Positions 14,601 to 23,132 of a stretch of DNA of 23,945 bases are shown here, piece by piece (position 1 is the first letter of the stretch; each line of letters opens with the position of its first letter). The stretch covers positions 1 to 23,945 of the forward strand of contig CAJULV010000020.1 of NCBI GenBank assembly GCA_910587555.1, written 5' to 3'. The notes beneath the pieces were generated by a model, which saw only the letters and a program-made list of their open reading frames with translations, made no database searches and was not told where the DNA came from. The translations under genes and the position numbers were made by a program. This DNA is from an uncultured Acetatifactor sp. Lineage in GTDB: Bacteria > Bacillota > Clostridia > Lachnospirales > Lachnospiraceae.

Positions 14601-15614
14601 TTATCCCTCCTGCTTTTGCCTGTAAACACCGCAGTCCAGATGACGATATGCCAGTTCCGTGGCAACTCTGCCCCTGGGCGTCCGGTTCAGAAGGCCGTTC
14701 TTGATCAGATACGGCTCGTACACATCCTCGATGGTTCCCGCATCCTCTCCGATGGCCGCTGCCAGTGTATCAAGTCCCACAGGGCCGCCGTCAAATTTCT
14801 CAATCATGGTCTGCAGTATATTCCGGTCGATATGGTCCAGCCCAAGCTTATCCACATCCATGAGGTCAAGGGCGGTACGGGCCACCTCCAGCGTGATGAT
14901 TCCGTCATACTTTACCTGGGCGAAATCCCTCACCCGCTTTAAGATCCGGTTGGCAAGCCTGGGCGTCCCGCGGCTCCTCCTCGCCATTTCCATGGCCCCT
15001 CCCGGCTCGATTTCCACTCCCAGGACCCTGGCGGAATGGATGATAATCACCTGCAGCTCTTCCACCGTATAGAATTCCATGTGATGGATCATTCCGAACC
15101 GGTCCCGCAGCGGAGCCGTCAAAAGCCCCGCCCTGGTGGTAGCCCCCACCAGCGTAAACCTGGGCAGCTCCAGACGCACGGAACGGGCTGTGGAGCCTTT
15201 CCCGATCATGATATCGATACAGTAATCCTCCATGGCCGGATACAGGACCTCTTCCACCTGCCGGTTCAGACGGTGTATCTCATCCACAAAAAGCAGGTCG
15301 CCTTCCTCCAGATTGTTGAGGATTGCGGCCATTTCCCCGGGTTTTTCAATGGCGGGGCCGCTTGTCACCTTCAGATGGGTGCCCATCTCGTTTGCGATAA
15401 TGCCGGCAAGTGTGGTTTTGCCCAGCCCGGGCGGTCCATAGAACAATACATGGTCCAGCGCGTCTCCCCGCAGCTTTGCCGCTTCAATATATATCTTCAG
15501 GCTTTCCTTTACCTTGGACTGGCCAATGTAATCGTCCAGTTTCTGCGGCCGCAGGGAGCCTTCTATCTTGATATCCTCTTCGGTTATATTTGTCTCAATC
15601 ATTCGTCTGGGCAT
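14601..15614 (-). CDS. ruvB: Holliday junction branch migration ATPase RuvB
   Basis: A 337-residue AAA+ motor that drives branch migration of Holliday junctions with RuvA. Walker A GPPGLGKT is at 60-67, Walker B DEIH at 111-114, sensor-1 LVGATTRAGLLTAPLRDRFG follows, and the C-terminal winged helix ends with LNRTPRGRVATELAYRHL, all as in the family. The ATG has AAGGT eight bases upstream; a second in-frame ATG lies four codons in. It follows ruvA by 46 bp in the usual ruvA-ruvB order. ruvC is absent here, as is usual in Firmicutes, many of which use RecU; neither is in the window. Confidence 0.97.
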   Translation of the reverse strand: MPRRMIETNITEEDIKIEGSLRPQKLDDYIGQSKVKESLKIYIEAAKLRGDALDHVLFYGPPGLGKTTLAGIIANEMGTHLKVTSGPAIEKPGEMAAILNNLEEGDLLFVDEIHRLNRQVEEVLYPAMEDYCIDIMIGKGSTARSVRLELPRFTLVGATTRAGLLTAPLRDRFGMIHHMEFYTVEELQVIIIHSARVLGVEIEPGGAMEMARRSRGTPRLANRILKRVRDFAQVKYDGIITLEVARTALDLMDVDKLGLDHIDRNILQTMIEKFDGGPVGLDTLAAAIGEDAGTIEDVYEPYLIKNGLLNRTPRGRVATELAYRHLDCGVYRQKQEG

Positions 15615-15660
15615 ATTTTTTACCTTGTCCGTTTATTTGCAGCCCCTTTCCGCTGCGGTT

Positions 15661-16272
15661 TCAAAACATCTTCTTCAGGGCGGCCTTCAGCACCGCGCCG
15701 GAATCCATGGTTTCAATTCCCTCTATGGCATTGACCGCCTTCACGGCCTCAGCGTTCCCGTAGCCGAGCGAAACAAGCGCTTCCACAGCCTCTCTCTTCT
15801 GGGGGCTGTCGCCCGCTTCGGCATTTGCCGTCAGATTACTTCCAATCTCACGCCCAATCTCGGTATCCTCCACCTTGATCTTATCCTTCAGTTCCAATAT
15901 CAGCCGTTCCGCCGTCCTGGCCCCGATTCCCGGCGCTTTGGTTATGGCCTTTACGTCCCCCGACATAATGGCAAACCGCAGGGAATCCGCATCCAGGACA
16001 GAAAGGATGGCCAGCGCCCCCTTGGGTCCGATGCCGTTCACCGTTATACACCGCTTAAATATCTCCAGGTCATTTTTAGACAGAAATCCGAACAGATGTA
16101 CGGCATCCTCCCGCACATTCGTATAGGTATAGATTTTTACCTTCTCACCGATACCGGGAAGCTTTGCTGCCGTGTCCGCGGATATTTTTACGTTATAGCC
16201 GATACCGCCCACGTCAATGACGACATTATCTTCTGCGATATCATCTACTGTTCCCTTTACATATGCTATCAT
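15661..16272 (-). CDS. ruvA: Holliday junction DNA-binding protein RuvA
   Basis: A 203-residue protein of normal length. The N-terminal OB-fold domain begins MIAYVKGTVDDIAEDNVVIDVGGIGYNV; the central helix-hairpin-helix pair includes LEIFKRCITVNGIGPKGALAIL and KAPGIGARTAERLILELKDKI; the C-terminal domain (EAVEALVSLGYGNAEAVKAV) is the part that contacts RuvB. It forms tetramers on the junction and recruits RuvB. The ATG has GGGAGGAGG five bases upstream. A strong hairpin ends right at this ribosome site. Confidence 0.96.
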   Translation of the reverse strand: MIAYVKGTVDDIAEDNVVIDVGGIGYNVKISADTAAKLPGIGEKVKIYTYTNVREDAVHLFGFLSKNDLEIFKRCITVNGIGPKGALAILSVLDADSLRFAIMSGDVKAITKAPGIGARTAERLILELKDKIKVEDTEIGREIGSNLTANAEAGDSPQKREAVEALVSLGYGNAEAVKAVNAIEGIETMDSGAVLKAALKKMF

Positions 16273-16283
16273 AAAGCCTCCTC

Positions 16284-16317
16284 CCGGTCCCTGCCGAACG
16301 GAACCGGCCTTTTTTTG
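16284..16317 (+). other. Hairpin plus T-run in the ruvA leader
   Basis: Arms CCGGTCCC and GGAACCGG (eight pairs, one G-T) are followed on the plus strand by a run of eight T residues, so it has the form of a plus-strand terminator, although no plus-strand gene is seen. On the minus strand the same hairpin sits directly before the GAGGAGG ribosome site of ruvA and could affect its access. Confidence 0.45.
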
Positions 16318-16368
16318 TTCCGGGAATCAAAAAGCGGCTCCGCCATAAAAATCACATGACTGAAACGT

Positions 16369-17739
16369 TCACTCGATTCCCGGATCCTTCCTGAGCAGCT
16401 TCCGGAAAACAATGGCGAAGCACACCATATGCACCGCAAATGTCAGTCCCCAGCTGATGGGATAGGAAAAATACAGGCATTCCAGCGTATGATAGCTCCG
16501 GAAAATGGTATAAATCCAAACCACACGCATCAGGCATGCCCCCGTCAGCGATACCAGCATGGGCATAATGGCATATCCCATGCCCCGCAGCGCCCCAACT
16601 GCCACATCCATCATGCCGCATAGAAAGTACGGCGTACAGATAATGCGCATTCGCAGAATTCCGTACGAAATAACCGCCGGGTCCACTGTATACAGCTTAA
16701 GCAGCGTCCCTCCGAACAGATAGGCCGCATATCCCATCAGCACCCCCACGGCTACCACCATCACCTCACATATCAGCAGTACCTTACGGATTCTCTTATA
16801 TTTCCGGGCGCCGTAATTCTGGCCGCTGAAGCTGATGGCTACCTGGTGAAAGGCGTTCATGGCCGTGTATACAAATCCCTCTATATTGCTGGCAGCCGTG
16901 TTTCCCGCCATGGCAACGGAGCCGAAACTGTTCACGGATGACTGGATTAACACATTGGATATGGAAAACAAGGCTCCCTGCATTCCCGCAGGAACACCGA
17001 TTTGAACCATCTTCAACAGCTTGTCCGGCACGATCTTCAGCCCTTTCAGTTCCAGTCGGTAAGCGCTTTCCGTCTGAACCAGGCACCGCACTACCAGGGC
17101 CGCGGAAATGGCCTGGGATACCACTGTGGCTATGGCTACTCCCGCCACTCCCATGGAAAAGACAATCACGAAAATCAGGTTCAGAACCACGTTCACCACC
17201 CCGGCTATCAGCAGATAGTAGAGGGGCCTTTTCGTGTCACCCACGGCCCGAAGGACGGCACTGCCGAAATTATATACCATCATAAACGGCATACCGGCAA
17301 AATAAATCCGCATATAAAGAACGGAATGTGCAATCACGTCCTCCGGCGTCCCCATCCAGCCAAGCGCAGGCTTCGAGAGAAAAAATCCCAGAAAAATCAG
17401 GATAATCCCTCCTGCTATGGCCGTGGCAACCGATGTCTGTACCGTCTCTGTCAGTTCCCTGTCCTGCTTTGCCCCGTAAAACCTGGCTACAAGCACATTG
17501 GCTCCCACCGAAAGCCCGATAAAAAGGTTCACAATCAGATTGGTCAGCGAACCGGTAGAGCCTACCGCCGCCAAAGCCTCATTTCCTGCAAAGCGCCCTA
17601 CCACCACGATATCCGCCGCGTTGAAGAGAAGCTGCAGAATCCCGGACAGCATCAGCGGTATATAGAAGATCATGATCTTGCCTAAAAGCGGGCCATCGCA
17701 CATGTCTATCTCGTATTTTTTTTCATTTTCCTTAACCAT
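16369..17739 (-). CDS. MATE family efflux transporter
   Basis: A 456-residue inner-membrane protein, standard length for the family, with about twelve hydrophobic helices. It shows the MATE signature of the NorM/DinF type: PLMLSGILQLLFNAADIVVVGRFAGNEALAAVGSTG near residues 23-58, and in the second half GVPAGMQGALFSISNVLIQSSVNSFG. MATE proteins export drugs or metabolites in exchange for Na+ or H+; the substrate here is unknown. I place the start at the ATG at 17739 (GGAAGAGG upstream). The frame is open to 17835, but that stretch contains the leuD terminator hairpin and is not plausible coding sequence. It is followed by ruvA on the same strand after 96 bp. Confidence 0.9.
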   Translation of the reverse strand: MVKENEKKYEIDMCDGPLLGKIMIFYIPLMLSGILQLLFNAADIVVVGRFAGNEALAAVGSTGSLTNLIVNLFIGLSVGANVLVARFYGAKQDRELTETVQTSVATAIAGGIILIFLGFFLSKPALGWMGTPEDVIAHSVLYMRIYFAGMPFMMVYNFGSAVLRAVGDTKRPLYYLLIAGVVNVVLNLIFVIVFSMGVAGVAIATVVSQAISAALVVRCLVQTESAYRLELKGLKIVPDKLLKMVQIGVPAGMQGALFSISNVLIQSSVNSFGSVAMAGNTAASNIEGFVYTAMNAFHQVAISFSGQNYGARKYKRIRKVLLICEVMVVAVGVLMGYAAYLFGGTLLKLYTVDPAVISYGILRMRIICTPYFLCGMMDVAVGALRGMGYAIMPMLVSLTGACLMRVVWIYTIFRSYHTLECLYFSYPISWGLTFAVHMVCFAIVFRKLLRKDPGIE

Positions 17740-17782
17740 TGCCTCTTCCGGTTCCTTTCCTGTCACCTTCTGCCAACCTGGC

Positions 17783-17824
17783 AAAAAGAGCTTCGCAGCC
17801 ATATAAACTGTATCCTGCGAAGCT
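17783..17824 (-). terminator. Terminator between leuD and the MATE gene
   Basis: Perfect 10-base arms AGCTTCGCAG and CTGCGAAGCT around a 16-base loop, followed on the minus strand by CTTTTTG. It lies 68-109 bases after leuD and 44 bases before the chosen MATE start. Confidence 0.85.
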
Positions 17825-17838
17825 CCAAATCCCATTTG

Positions 17839-17864
17839 CCCATGTGGTTTCCGTCATACATGGG
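17839..17864 (-). other. Second hairpin after leuD
   Basis: Perfect seven-base arms CCCATGT and ACATGGG with a 12-base loop, in the 3' region of leuD just before the main terminator. It lacks a T-tract. It may stabilise the leuC-leuD mRNA end or be an operator. Confidence 0.4.
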
Positions 17865-17891
17865 TAGATTTTTACAATAGAAGAATTTCGG

Positions 17892-18377
17892 CTATTTATT
17901 GTTGATATAATTGATTAGCCCTTCGGAAGCGATAATCTTCTGCATAAACTCCGGAAAAGCCTGTCCCTGAAAGCTGGTTCCCTTCGTCACATTGGTGATA
18001 ACGCCGGAGTCAAAGTCCACTTCCACCTCGTCTCCTGCCTCGATTCCCCTGGACGCCTCCGGACATTCGATGATAGGCAATCCGATATTGATGGCATTGC
18101 GATAGAAAATCCTGGCAAATGTCTCCGCTATGACACAGCTGACCCCGGCGGCCTTGATGGCAATGGGCGCATGTTCCCTGGAGGAACCGCAGCCGAAGTT
18201 CTTCTCCGCCACGATGATGTCGCCTTTTGTCACCTTCTTTATAAAATCCGCGTCAATATCTTCCATGCAGTGCGCTGCCAGCTCCGCAGGATCGGAACTG
18301 TTCAGGTACCTTGCCGGAATGATTACATCCGTGTCTACATTATCGCCGTATTTAAATACTGTCCCTCTCGCGTTCAT
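17892..18377 (-). CDS. leuD: 3-isopropylmalate dehydratase, small subunit
   Basis: A 161-residue aconitase swivel-domain subunit, of the short LeuD type seen in clostridia and archaea. The motifs GDNVDTDVIIPARYLN at residues 11-26 and EKNFGCGSSREHAPIAIKAAG near 58-78 hold the substrate-binding residues. With LeuC it isomerises 2- to 3-isopropylmalate in leucine synthesis. The loop after ARYL (NSSDP) helps set substrate choice in this family; I cannot exclude a related 2-methylmalate or homoaconitate substrate. The ATG has GAGGGAGAT before it. It follows leuC by 100 bp, with no promoter or terminator seen between them. Confidence 0.92.
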   Translation of the reverse strand: MNARGTVFKYGDNVDTDVIIPARYLNSSDPAELAAHCMEDIDADFIKKVTKGDIIVAEKNFGCGSSREHAPIAIKAAGVSCVIAETFARIFYRNAINIGLPIIECPEASRGIEAGDEVEVDFDSGVITNVTKGTSFQGQAFPEFMQKIIASEGLINYINNK

Positions 18378-18477
18378 ATCTCCCTCATTCCATGATATAT
18401 CGTTCTTTAACTAACGAAAAAACGAATCGGAATGCTCCTTTCCTTTTATTTTACAGGTGATTACCCGCCTGCATGTT

Positions 18478-19749
18478 TCAGTTCAGGTCATCCGGACCCG
18501 AGATCACCCCTGTAATCGCACTGGCTGCCGCAACCGCAGGGCTGGCCAGATAAATCTCGGAAGTCACATGTCCCATACGGCCCACAAAATTTCTGTTGGT
18601 AGTGGATACACAGCGCTCTCCTTCTGCCAGAATGCCCATATATCCGCCCAGGCAGGGTCCGCAGGTAGGCGTGCTGACAATGGCACCTGCTTCGATAAAT
18701 GTCTTCAGAAGCCCTTCTTCCATGGCCTGCATATAGATGGCCTGAGTAGCCGGAATCACAATACACCGCATGCCCTTTGCCACATGGCGCCCCTTCAGCA
18801 CCTCTGCAGCAGTCCGCAAATCATCCAGGCGCCCGTTGGTACAGGAACCGATGACCACCTGGTCTACGGCGATTTTCTCCATCCCGTGGATTTCGTCGAT
18901 AGTATGCGTATTCTCCGGAAGATGGGGAAATGCCACCGTTGGACGCAGCGCACCCAGGTCAATGGTGTACTCCGCTTCATACTCCGCATCGGCGTCCGCT
19001 TCATAAATCTGATAGGGTTTATCGGAATGCTCCCTGATATAGTCTTCCGCCAACCCGTCCACAGGAAAGATGCCGTTCTTTCCGCCGGCCTCAATGGCCA
19101 TGTTCGCAATGGTAAAGCGGTCGTCCATGGAAAGGTTTGCAACGCCGTCTCCCGTAAATTCCATGGATTTATACAATGCCCCGTCCACGCCGATCATCCC
19201 TATAATATGTAAAATCACATCCTTACCGCTGACCCACTTTGCCGGCTTTCCGGTGAGAATAAAACGGATGGCTGCAGGTACCTTGAACCATGCCTTGCCG
19301 GTGGCCATTCCCGCTGCCATATCCGTACTGCCCACGCCAGTGGAAAATGCTCCCAGCGCGCCGTAGGTGCAGGTATGGGAATCCGCGCCGATGATTACAT
19401 CCCCTGCCACGGTAAGCCCTTTCTCGGGAAGCAGCGCATGCTCAATCCCCATCTCTCCCACTTCGAAATAGTTGGTAATCTCATTCCTGCGGGCGAACTC
19501 CCGGACACATTTACAGTGTTCCGCGGATTTTATATCTTTATTTGGTACAAAGTGGTCCGGCACCAGCGCAATCTTATCCTTGTCGAATACACCCTTTACC
19601 CGAAATTTCTCCATCTCCTTGATTGCTACCGGGCTGGTGATATCATTGCCCAGCACAAGGTCAAGATTCGCTTCGATCAGCTGTCCGGCCTGCACCTTCT
19701 CCAGGCCCGCCGCGGCAGCCAGAATCTTCTGTGTCATTGTCATTCCCAT
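18478..19749 (-). CDS. leuC: 3-isopropylmalate dehydratase, large subunit
   Basis: A 423-residue aconitase-family protein, matching the two-subunit LeuC/HacA group. The [4Fe-4S] cluster ligands are the Cys in GSCTNGR (about 301-307) and the two Cys in PTCGPCLGG (about 362-370); GADSHTCTYGALGAFSTGVGSTDMA near 126-150 is the conserved catalytic stretch. It forms the isomerase with LeuD in leucine synthesis. Possible starts are ATG 19749, 19743 and 19737, all within a few codons; AGGCAGGA is upstream, so the exact start is open. A promoter lies close upstream; the leader is only about 30 bases, so no T-box or leucine attenuator fits. leuA and leuB are not in the window. Confidence 0.94.
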   Translation of the reverse strand: MGMTMTQKILAAAAGLEKVQAGQLIEANLDLVLGNDITSPVAIKEMEKFRVKGVFDKDKIALVPDHFVPNKDIKSAEHCKCVREFARRNEITNYFEVGEMGIEHALLPEKGLTVAGDVIIGADSHTCTYGALGAFSTGVGSTDMAAGMATGKAWFKVPAAIRFILTGKPAKWVSGKDVILHIIGMIGVDGALYKSMEFTGDGVANLSMDDRFTIANMAIEAGGKNGIFPVDGLAEDYIREHSDKPYQIYEADADAEYEAEYTIDLGALRPTVAFPHLPENTHTIDEIHGMEKIAVDQVVIGSCTNGRLDDLRTAAEVLKGRHVAKGMRCIVIPATQAIYMQAMEEGLLKTFIEAGAIVSTPTCGPCLGGYMGILAEGERCVSTTNRNFVGRMGHVTSEIYLASPAVAAASAITGVISGPDDLN

Positions 19750-19788
19750 ATCCGTTTATCCTGCCTTTCTGTCGAATGTCTGTTTTCC

Positions 19789-19817
19789 ATCATATCATAA
19801 TTATGCATATTATTCAA
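19789..19817 (-). promoter_or_regulatory. Sigma-A promoter of leuC-leuD
   Basis: On the minus strand TTGAAT, a 17-base spacer and TATGAT; a second overlapping TATGAT starts five bases earlier. It lies between the Gfo/Idh stop codon and leuC. The spacer holds an AT-rich, partly symmetrical stretch (ATATGCATAATTAT) that could be a regulator site. Confidence 0.65.
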
Positions 19818-19826
19818 ATAGAAAAT

Positions 19827-20822
19827 TTATCCCGGAAACTGCCGTTCCATACTGCCGCCCGCTATCTTCGTCGCCTCGATTCTGTCGAACAGCTTTGCAC
19901 ACGCTAATGTATCCTTCCAGGGAACCACTGCGCTCTCCTGCCTCCCCTCCCGGACACAGCTGATTGCTTCTTCTATTTCATAGGTAAATCCGTTGGCTGT
20001 CTCCCGGTCGGTGAAATGTTCCGTCAATTCCCCTCTTTCATCATACAGAAAGCACTCCGTGGAATGATGGGGCGCGGGCAGCACGATTTTCCCCTTTCCT
20101 CCGTACAGCACCATCTGGGACTCCAGATTGGCCGCAAAGCTTGTGGCCAGGTCTGCCAGTGTATGGGCAAACTCAATGGATATATGATTATTCATATCCA
20201 CACCGCTCTCGCCCCAGGCCGCAGACACGCTGATGTTCCTGATATCCTGGTTCAGAATCCAGGTGGTGATCTCATAGGCATAGACGGTGATATCCTTCGC
20301 CGCCCCGCCTCCCAGCCGGGGATTCCGATAACGGTTCTCATCCCCTTCCGGCGCGATAAATCCGATGGAAATCCGGGAAATCTCCGGAATGCCGATACGT
20401 CCTTCTTCCACCCACGCCCTTACCTTTTTCACGGCAGGGAGAAAACGGCTCCACATGGCTTCCATGACAAAGACGCTCCTGGCGGCAGCGGCGGCAAAAA
20501 CCTGCTCCGCCTCACGGCTGTTCTGAAACATGGCTTTTTCACATAATACAGGAATCCCCCGCTGGATGCAGAGCATGGCAAGGCGGCAATGGTCATTAGG
20601 CGTCACTGCGATATACGCGCAGTCCGGTTTCTCCGTATCCAGCAGTTCCTCATAACTCCCGTAAGCCCGTACACCGCCGTTCTCCGCGGCAAAGCGTTCC
20701 GCCCTCTCCTTGCTTTTGCTGGCCACCGCACATACTTCGCAGCCCGCAATCAGGGACACTGCCTGGCAGAACTTTACCGCTATTTTCGCGGCTCCCAAAA
20801 TTCCAAAACGGAATATGCTCAT
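19827..20822 (-). CDS. Gfo/Idh/MocA family oxidoreductase
   Basis: A 331-residue NAD(P)-dependent sugar or cyclitol dehydrogenase family protein, normal length. The Rossmann dinucleotide site FGILGAAKIAVKF is at residues 5-17; CAYIAVTPNDHCRLAMLCIQRGIPVLCEKAM near 69-99 is the family's substrate-side motif, with EKA in place of the usual EKP. The C-terminal half has GGGAAKDITVYAYEITTWIL, where family members carry the D-x-G-x-Y/H-like catalytic region. The substrate is not evident; neighbours (a sugar kinase and mannose-6-phosphate isomerase) suggest carbohydrate metabolism, but a terminator separates it from them. The start ATG has GGGAGAAAGGGAAAG upstream. Confidence 0.88.
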   Translation of the reverse strand: MSIFRFGILGAAKIAVKFCQAVSLIAGCEVCAVASKSKERAERFAAENGGVRAYGSYEELLDTEKPDCAYIAVTPNDHCRLAMLCIQRGIPVLCEKAMFQNSREAEQVFAAAAARSVFVMEAMWSRFLPAVKKVRAWVEEGRIGIPEISRISIGFIAPEGDENRYRNPRLGGGAAKDITVYAYEITTWILNQDIRNISVSAAWGESGVDMNNHISIEFAHTLADLATSFAANLESQMVLYGGKGKIVLPAPHHSTECFLYDERGELTEHFTDRETANGFTYEIEEAISCVREGRQESAVVPWKDTLACAKLFDRIEATKIAGGSMERQFPG

Positions 20823-20859
20823 TTTCTTTCCCTTTCTCCCTTGTCAATTATTATCACCT

Positions 20860-20892
20860 CTGTCCAGGCCACCGTCCCTGGCGGCAGGACAG
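20860..20892 (-). other. Leader hairpin of the Gfo/Idh gene
   Basis: CTGTCC pairs with GGACAG, and inside it GCCGCC pairs with GGTGGC (one G-T), separated by a small internal loop; the apical loop is AGGGAC. It lies about 40 bases before the start codon with no T-tract after it. It is too small to assign to a known riboswitch. No convincing promoter is seen in the rest of the 238-base gap. Confidence 0.45.
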
Positions 20893-20996
20893 ATTTCTTC
20901 ACCGTATTCCCTTCGTTGTTCCTTCCTGCAAACGCATTTCATGTATCCCCGCGGCACGACAGCAACGCAAACTGTAAATGAATATGCTAAAATGAT

Positions 20997-21042
20997 AAAA
21001 AGTGGATTTTAACATGCATGCCACATATCAAATCCACTTTTT
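20997..21042 (-). terminator. Terminator after manA
   Basis: Perfect 13-base arms AAAAAGTGGATTT and AAATCCACTTTTT around a 20-base loop containing GCATGC. The terminal T-run serves the minus strand, and the symmetrical arms make it a likely bidirectional terminator. It lies 18 bases after the manA stop codon. Confidence 0.9.
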
Positions 21043-21060
21043 ACCTGACATAATTATAAC

Positions 21061-22014
21061 CTATCTCTCTACCGTAGACAAGATCAGGCTCATACTGCCG
21101 TTCATTTCCACCTTACCGTATCCGTTGGGGATAATGAAATGATCACCCTTATGTACTTCCGACCCGTCCACACTGCCGTCTCCCTCCAGCACGGATGCCG
21201 CCAGGAAGGGATAGCTCTGCTCAAATACCGCGCTGCCGTTCACATCCATTTTGAAAACCGTATACTTTTCACAGGTATAAATCTGGTTCAGCGTATTCTC
21301 CGGCAGATTGGAGATGGACTCTACGCTTTCCTCCGCGGATTTCGCAGGCACCGTGATGACATCCAGGCTCTTCTCGATATGAAGCTCACGGGGCTTCCCG
21401 TTCTGCAGGCGCCCATAATCGTAAAGGCGGTACGTAATGGCGCTGTTCTGCTGGGTCTCTAAAATCAATGTGTCTGCTTTGATGGCGTGTACCGTCCCCG
21501 GGTCAATCTGGATAAAATCTCCCTTGTGGATGGGAATCTCCCGAATCAGCTCCTGCCATCTTCCCTCTGCGACCATCTGCTTCAGTTCTTCTCTGTCCTT
21601 TGCATTATGGCCGATTACAATGGTTGCATCTTCTTTACAGCCCATGATATACCAGCATTCCGTCTTACCCAGGCTGCCGTTTTCATTCTTCCGGGCATAG
21701 GCATCGTCCGGATGCACCTGGATACTCAAATCATCCTGCGCGTCAATGATTTTCGTCAGCAGCGGATACCTGTCATACTGCAGGTTTCCGAACAGTTCCG
21801 GATGCTCCGCCCACAGCTCCGACAGCTTCCTGCCCTTATACGCGCCGTCCCGTACGGTTCCGTCTCCCTCCGGATGTGCGGAAACGCCCCAGCACTCCCC
21901 GATGCCGTCTCCCTCCACCGGATATCCGAAATCTTCACGCAGCTTTACGCCGCCCCATATATTATGCATACATACAGGTACTAAAAAAAGCAGCTCTTTT
22001 CCTTCTTTTTTCAT
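21061..22014 (-). CDS. manA: Mannose-6-phosphate isomerase, class I
   Basis: A 317-residue cupin-fold zinc enzyme, the length of the short Firmicutes type I form. It interconverts mannose-6-phosphate and fructose-6-phosphate in the cytoplasm. LSIQVHPDDAYA (zinc-binding His) lies near residues 96-107, KTECWYIM (zinc-binding Glu) near 116-123 and IDPGTVHAI (third His) near 172-180. The N-terminal PVCMHNIWGGVKLREDFGYP is also typical. The ATG has AGGAAA at fitting distance. It follows the ROK kinase by 116 bp, and a strong terminator ends the unit. Kinase plus isomerase would feed mannose or fructose into glycolysis. Confidence 0.94.
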   Translation of the reverse strand: MKKEGKELLFLVPVCMHNIWGGVKLREDFGYPVEGDGIGECWGVSAHPEGDGTVRDGAYKGRKLSELWAEHPELFGNLQYDRYPLLTKIIDAQDDLSIQVHPDDAYARKNENGSLGKTECWYIMGCKEDATIVIGHNAKDREELKQMVAEGRWQELIREIPIHKGDFIQIDPGTVHAIKADTLILETQQNSAITYRLYDYGRLQNGKPRELHIEKSLDVITVPAKSAEESVESISNLPENTLNQIYTCEKYTVFKMDVNGSAVFEQSYPFLAASVLEGDGSVDGSEVHKGDHFIIPNGYGKVEMNGSMSLILSTVER

Positions 22015-22130
22015 AAATGTTTCCTGTCCCTTCCCAGTTATTTCTCAATATCAAAACCGCTGCGCCGCCCTGAAGATAACATCACTTCGGCGCACGTCCC
22101 GGCTGCCGCAAGGCACCCCGGGCAGCAACA

Positions 22131-23003
22131 TCACCCAAGCGCATCCAGCCCCAGCTTAATTGCCCCCATAATCCCGGGGTCTTCTCCCAATGCAGGCGGA
22201 ACGATATAATCATCGATATTCTCCAGGATCATCTTATGGGCAACGTAACCGTTCAGAAGGCGCTGTACCTCTTTCCGCACCATTCCGAACAGCCTATGCT
22301 GATGCATGATGCCGCCCCACAGAATGATTTTCTGCGGAGAATATACCATGATGTAGTCCATGATCGCCTGGGCAATATAATACGCTTCCAGCTCCCAGAC
22401 CTCGTTCCTGTCAGACAGTTCGATTCCCTTCTTCCCCCAGCGCTCCTCAACGGCAGGACCGGATGCCAGACCTTCTATGCAGTTTCCGTGGAACGGGCAT
22501 TTTCCCTTGTAGCTGTCATTCGGATGCCGCTCTATCATAATATGGCCGCCTTCCGGATGAACCAGGCCATGAAGCAGGCCGCCGTTCACATAGACGCCCA
22601 CGCCAACACCGGTACCTACGGTAATATAGATGGCGCTTTCCGCCCCTTTGGCAGCCCCCCAGGTCACTTCTCCCAGAACCGCGCCGTTTACATCCGTGTC
22701 AAACCCTACCGGCACATTCAGCGCTTCCCGAAAGGTTCCCACCACATCGCAATATTCCCATCCTTTTTTGGGTGTCTTGGTGATATACCCATACGTATCC
22801 GATGCCTTATTCAAATCCAGGGGTCCAAAGCAGCCTATTCCCAGAGAGCTGATATCCCAGTTCTTATAATAACCAATCATATCCTCAAATGTCTCTTTGG
22901 GCTGCCTGGTAGGGAAAGAAACCCTGTCCTTGATTACCCCGTTTTCATCCCCTACGGCACAAACCATCTTGGTACCGCCTGCTTCGATTCCTCCGATTAA
23001 CAT
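22131..23003 (-). CDS. ROK-family sugar kinase, fructokinase-like
   Basis: A 290-residue ROK kinase, of the length and type of B. subtilis GmuE/YdhR and Streptococcus ScrK fructokinases. The ATP site GGIEAGGTKMVCAVG is at residues 3-17; FDTDVNGAVLGE near 101-112 contains the catalytic Asp; the zinc motif HPEGGHIMIERHPNDSYKGKCPFHGNCIEGLASGPA near 150-185 is complete. It phosphorylates a hexose such as fructose (or mannose) at O6; the exact sugar is inferred from the neighbouring manA. The start ATG follows AAGGAGG. The leader holds two alternative hairpins and a TATAAT element. Confidence 0.9.
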   Translation of the reverse strand: MLIGGIEAGGTKMVCAVGDENGVIKDRVSFPTRQPKETFEDMIGYYKNWDISSLGIGCFGPLDLNKASDTYGYITKTPKKGWEYCDVVGTFREALNVPVGFDTDVNGAVLGEVTWGAAKGAESAIYITVGTGVGVGVYVNGGLLHGLVHPEGGHIMIERHPNDSYKGKCPFHGNCIEGLASGPAVEERWGKKGIELSDRNEVWELEAYYIAQAIMDYIMVYSPQKIILWGGIMHQHRLFGMVRKEVQRLLNGYVAHKMILENIDDYIVPPALGEDPGIMGAIKLGLDALG

Positions 23004-23036
23004 ACTTGTCCGTTCCTCCTTCTAAATAATGTGACA

Positions 23037-23105
23037 TATCGGAAACATGGTCTTTTACTTCCGATAAAAGACGCATCACACAATGCCGCATTCGATTATC
23101 GGAAG
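23037..23105 (-). promoter_or_regulatory. ROK-kinase leader with mutually exclusive hairpins
   Basis: Reading the minus strand 5' to 3', segment A (CTTCCGATAA, 23105-23096), segment B (TTATCGGAAG, 23067-23058) and segment C (TTCCGATA, 23044-23037) occur in order. B is perfectly complementary to A over 10 bases and to C over 8, so A-B and B-C hairpins exclude each other. Segment C ends about 20 bases before the AAGGAGG ribosome site. The layout resembles an attenuator or RNA switch, but no T-run follows either hairpin, so control of translation or mRNA stability is more likely than termination. Confidence 0.55.
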
Positions 23106-23132
23106 CTGCCCTTGCTTCCTGTAATATCATTA

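Noticed and set aside
17740..17835. Longer N-terminus for the MATE transporter
   Set aside because: The extra 32 codons contain the leuD terminator hairpin, and the shorter form matches the usual family length.
19750..19826. T-box or leucine attenuator before leuC
   Set aside because: The predicted leader is only about 30 bases, too short for either structure.
22945..23130. Possible leader peptide (61 codons) before the ROK kinase
   Set aside because: It has no good ribosome site, overlaps the kinase start in another frame and shows no run of regulatory codons.
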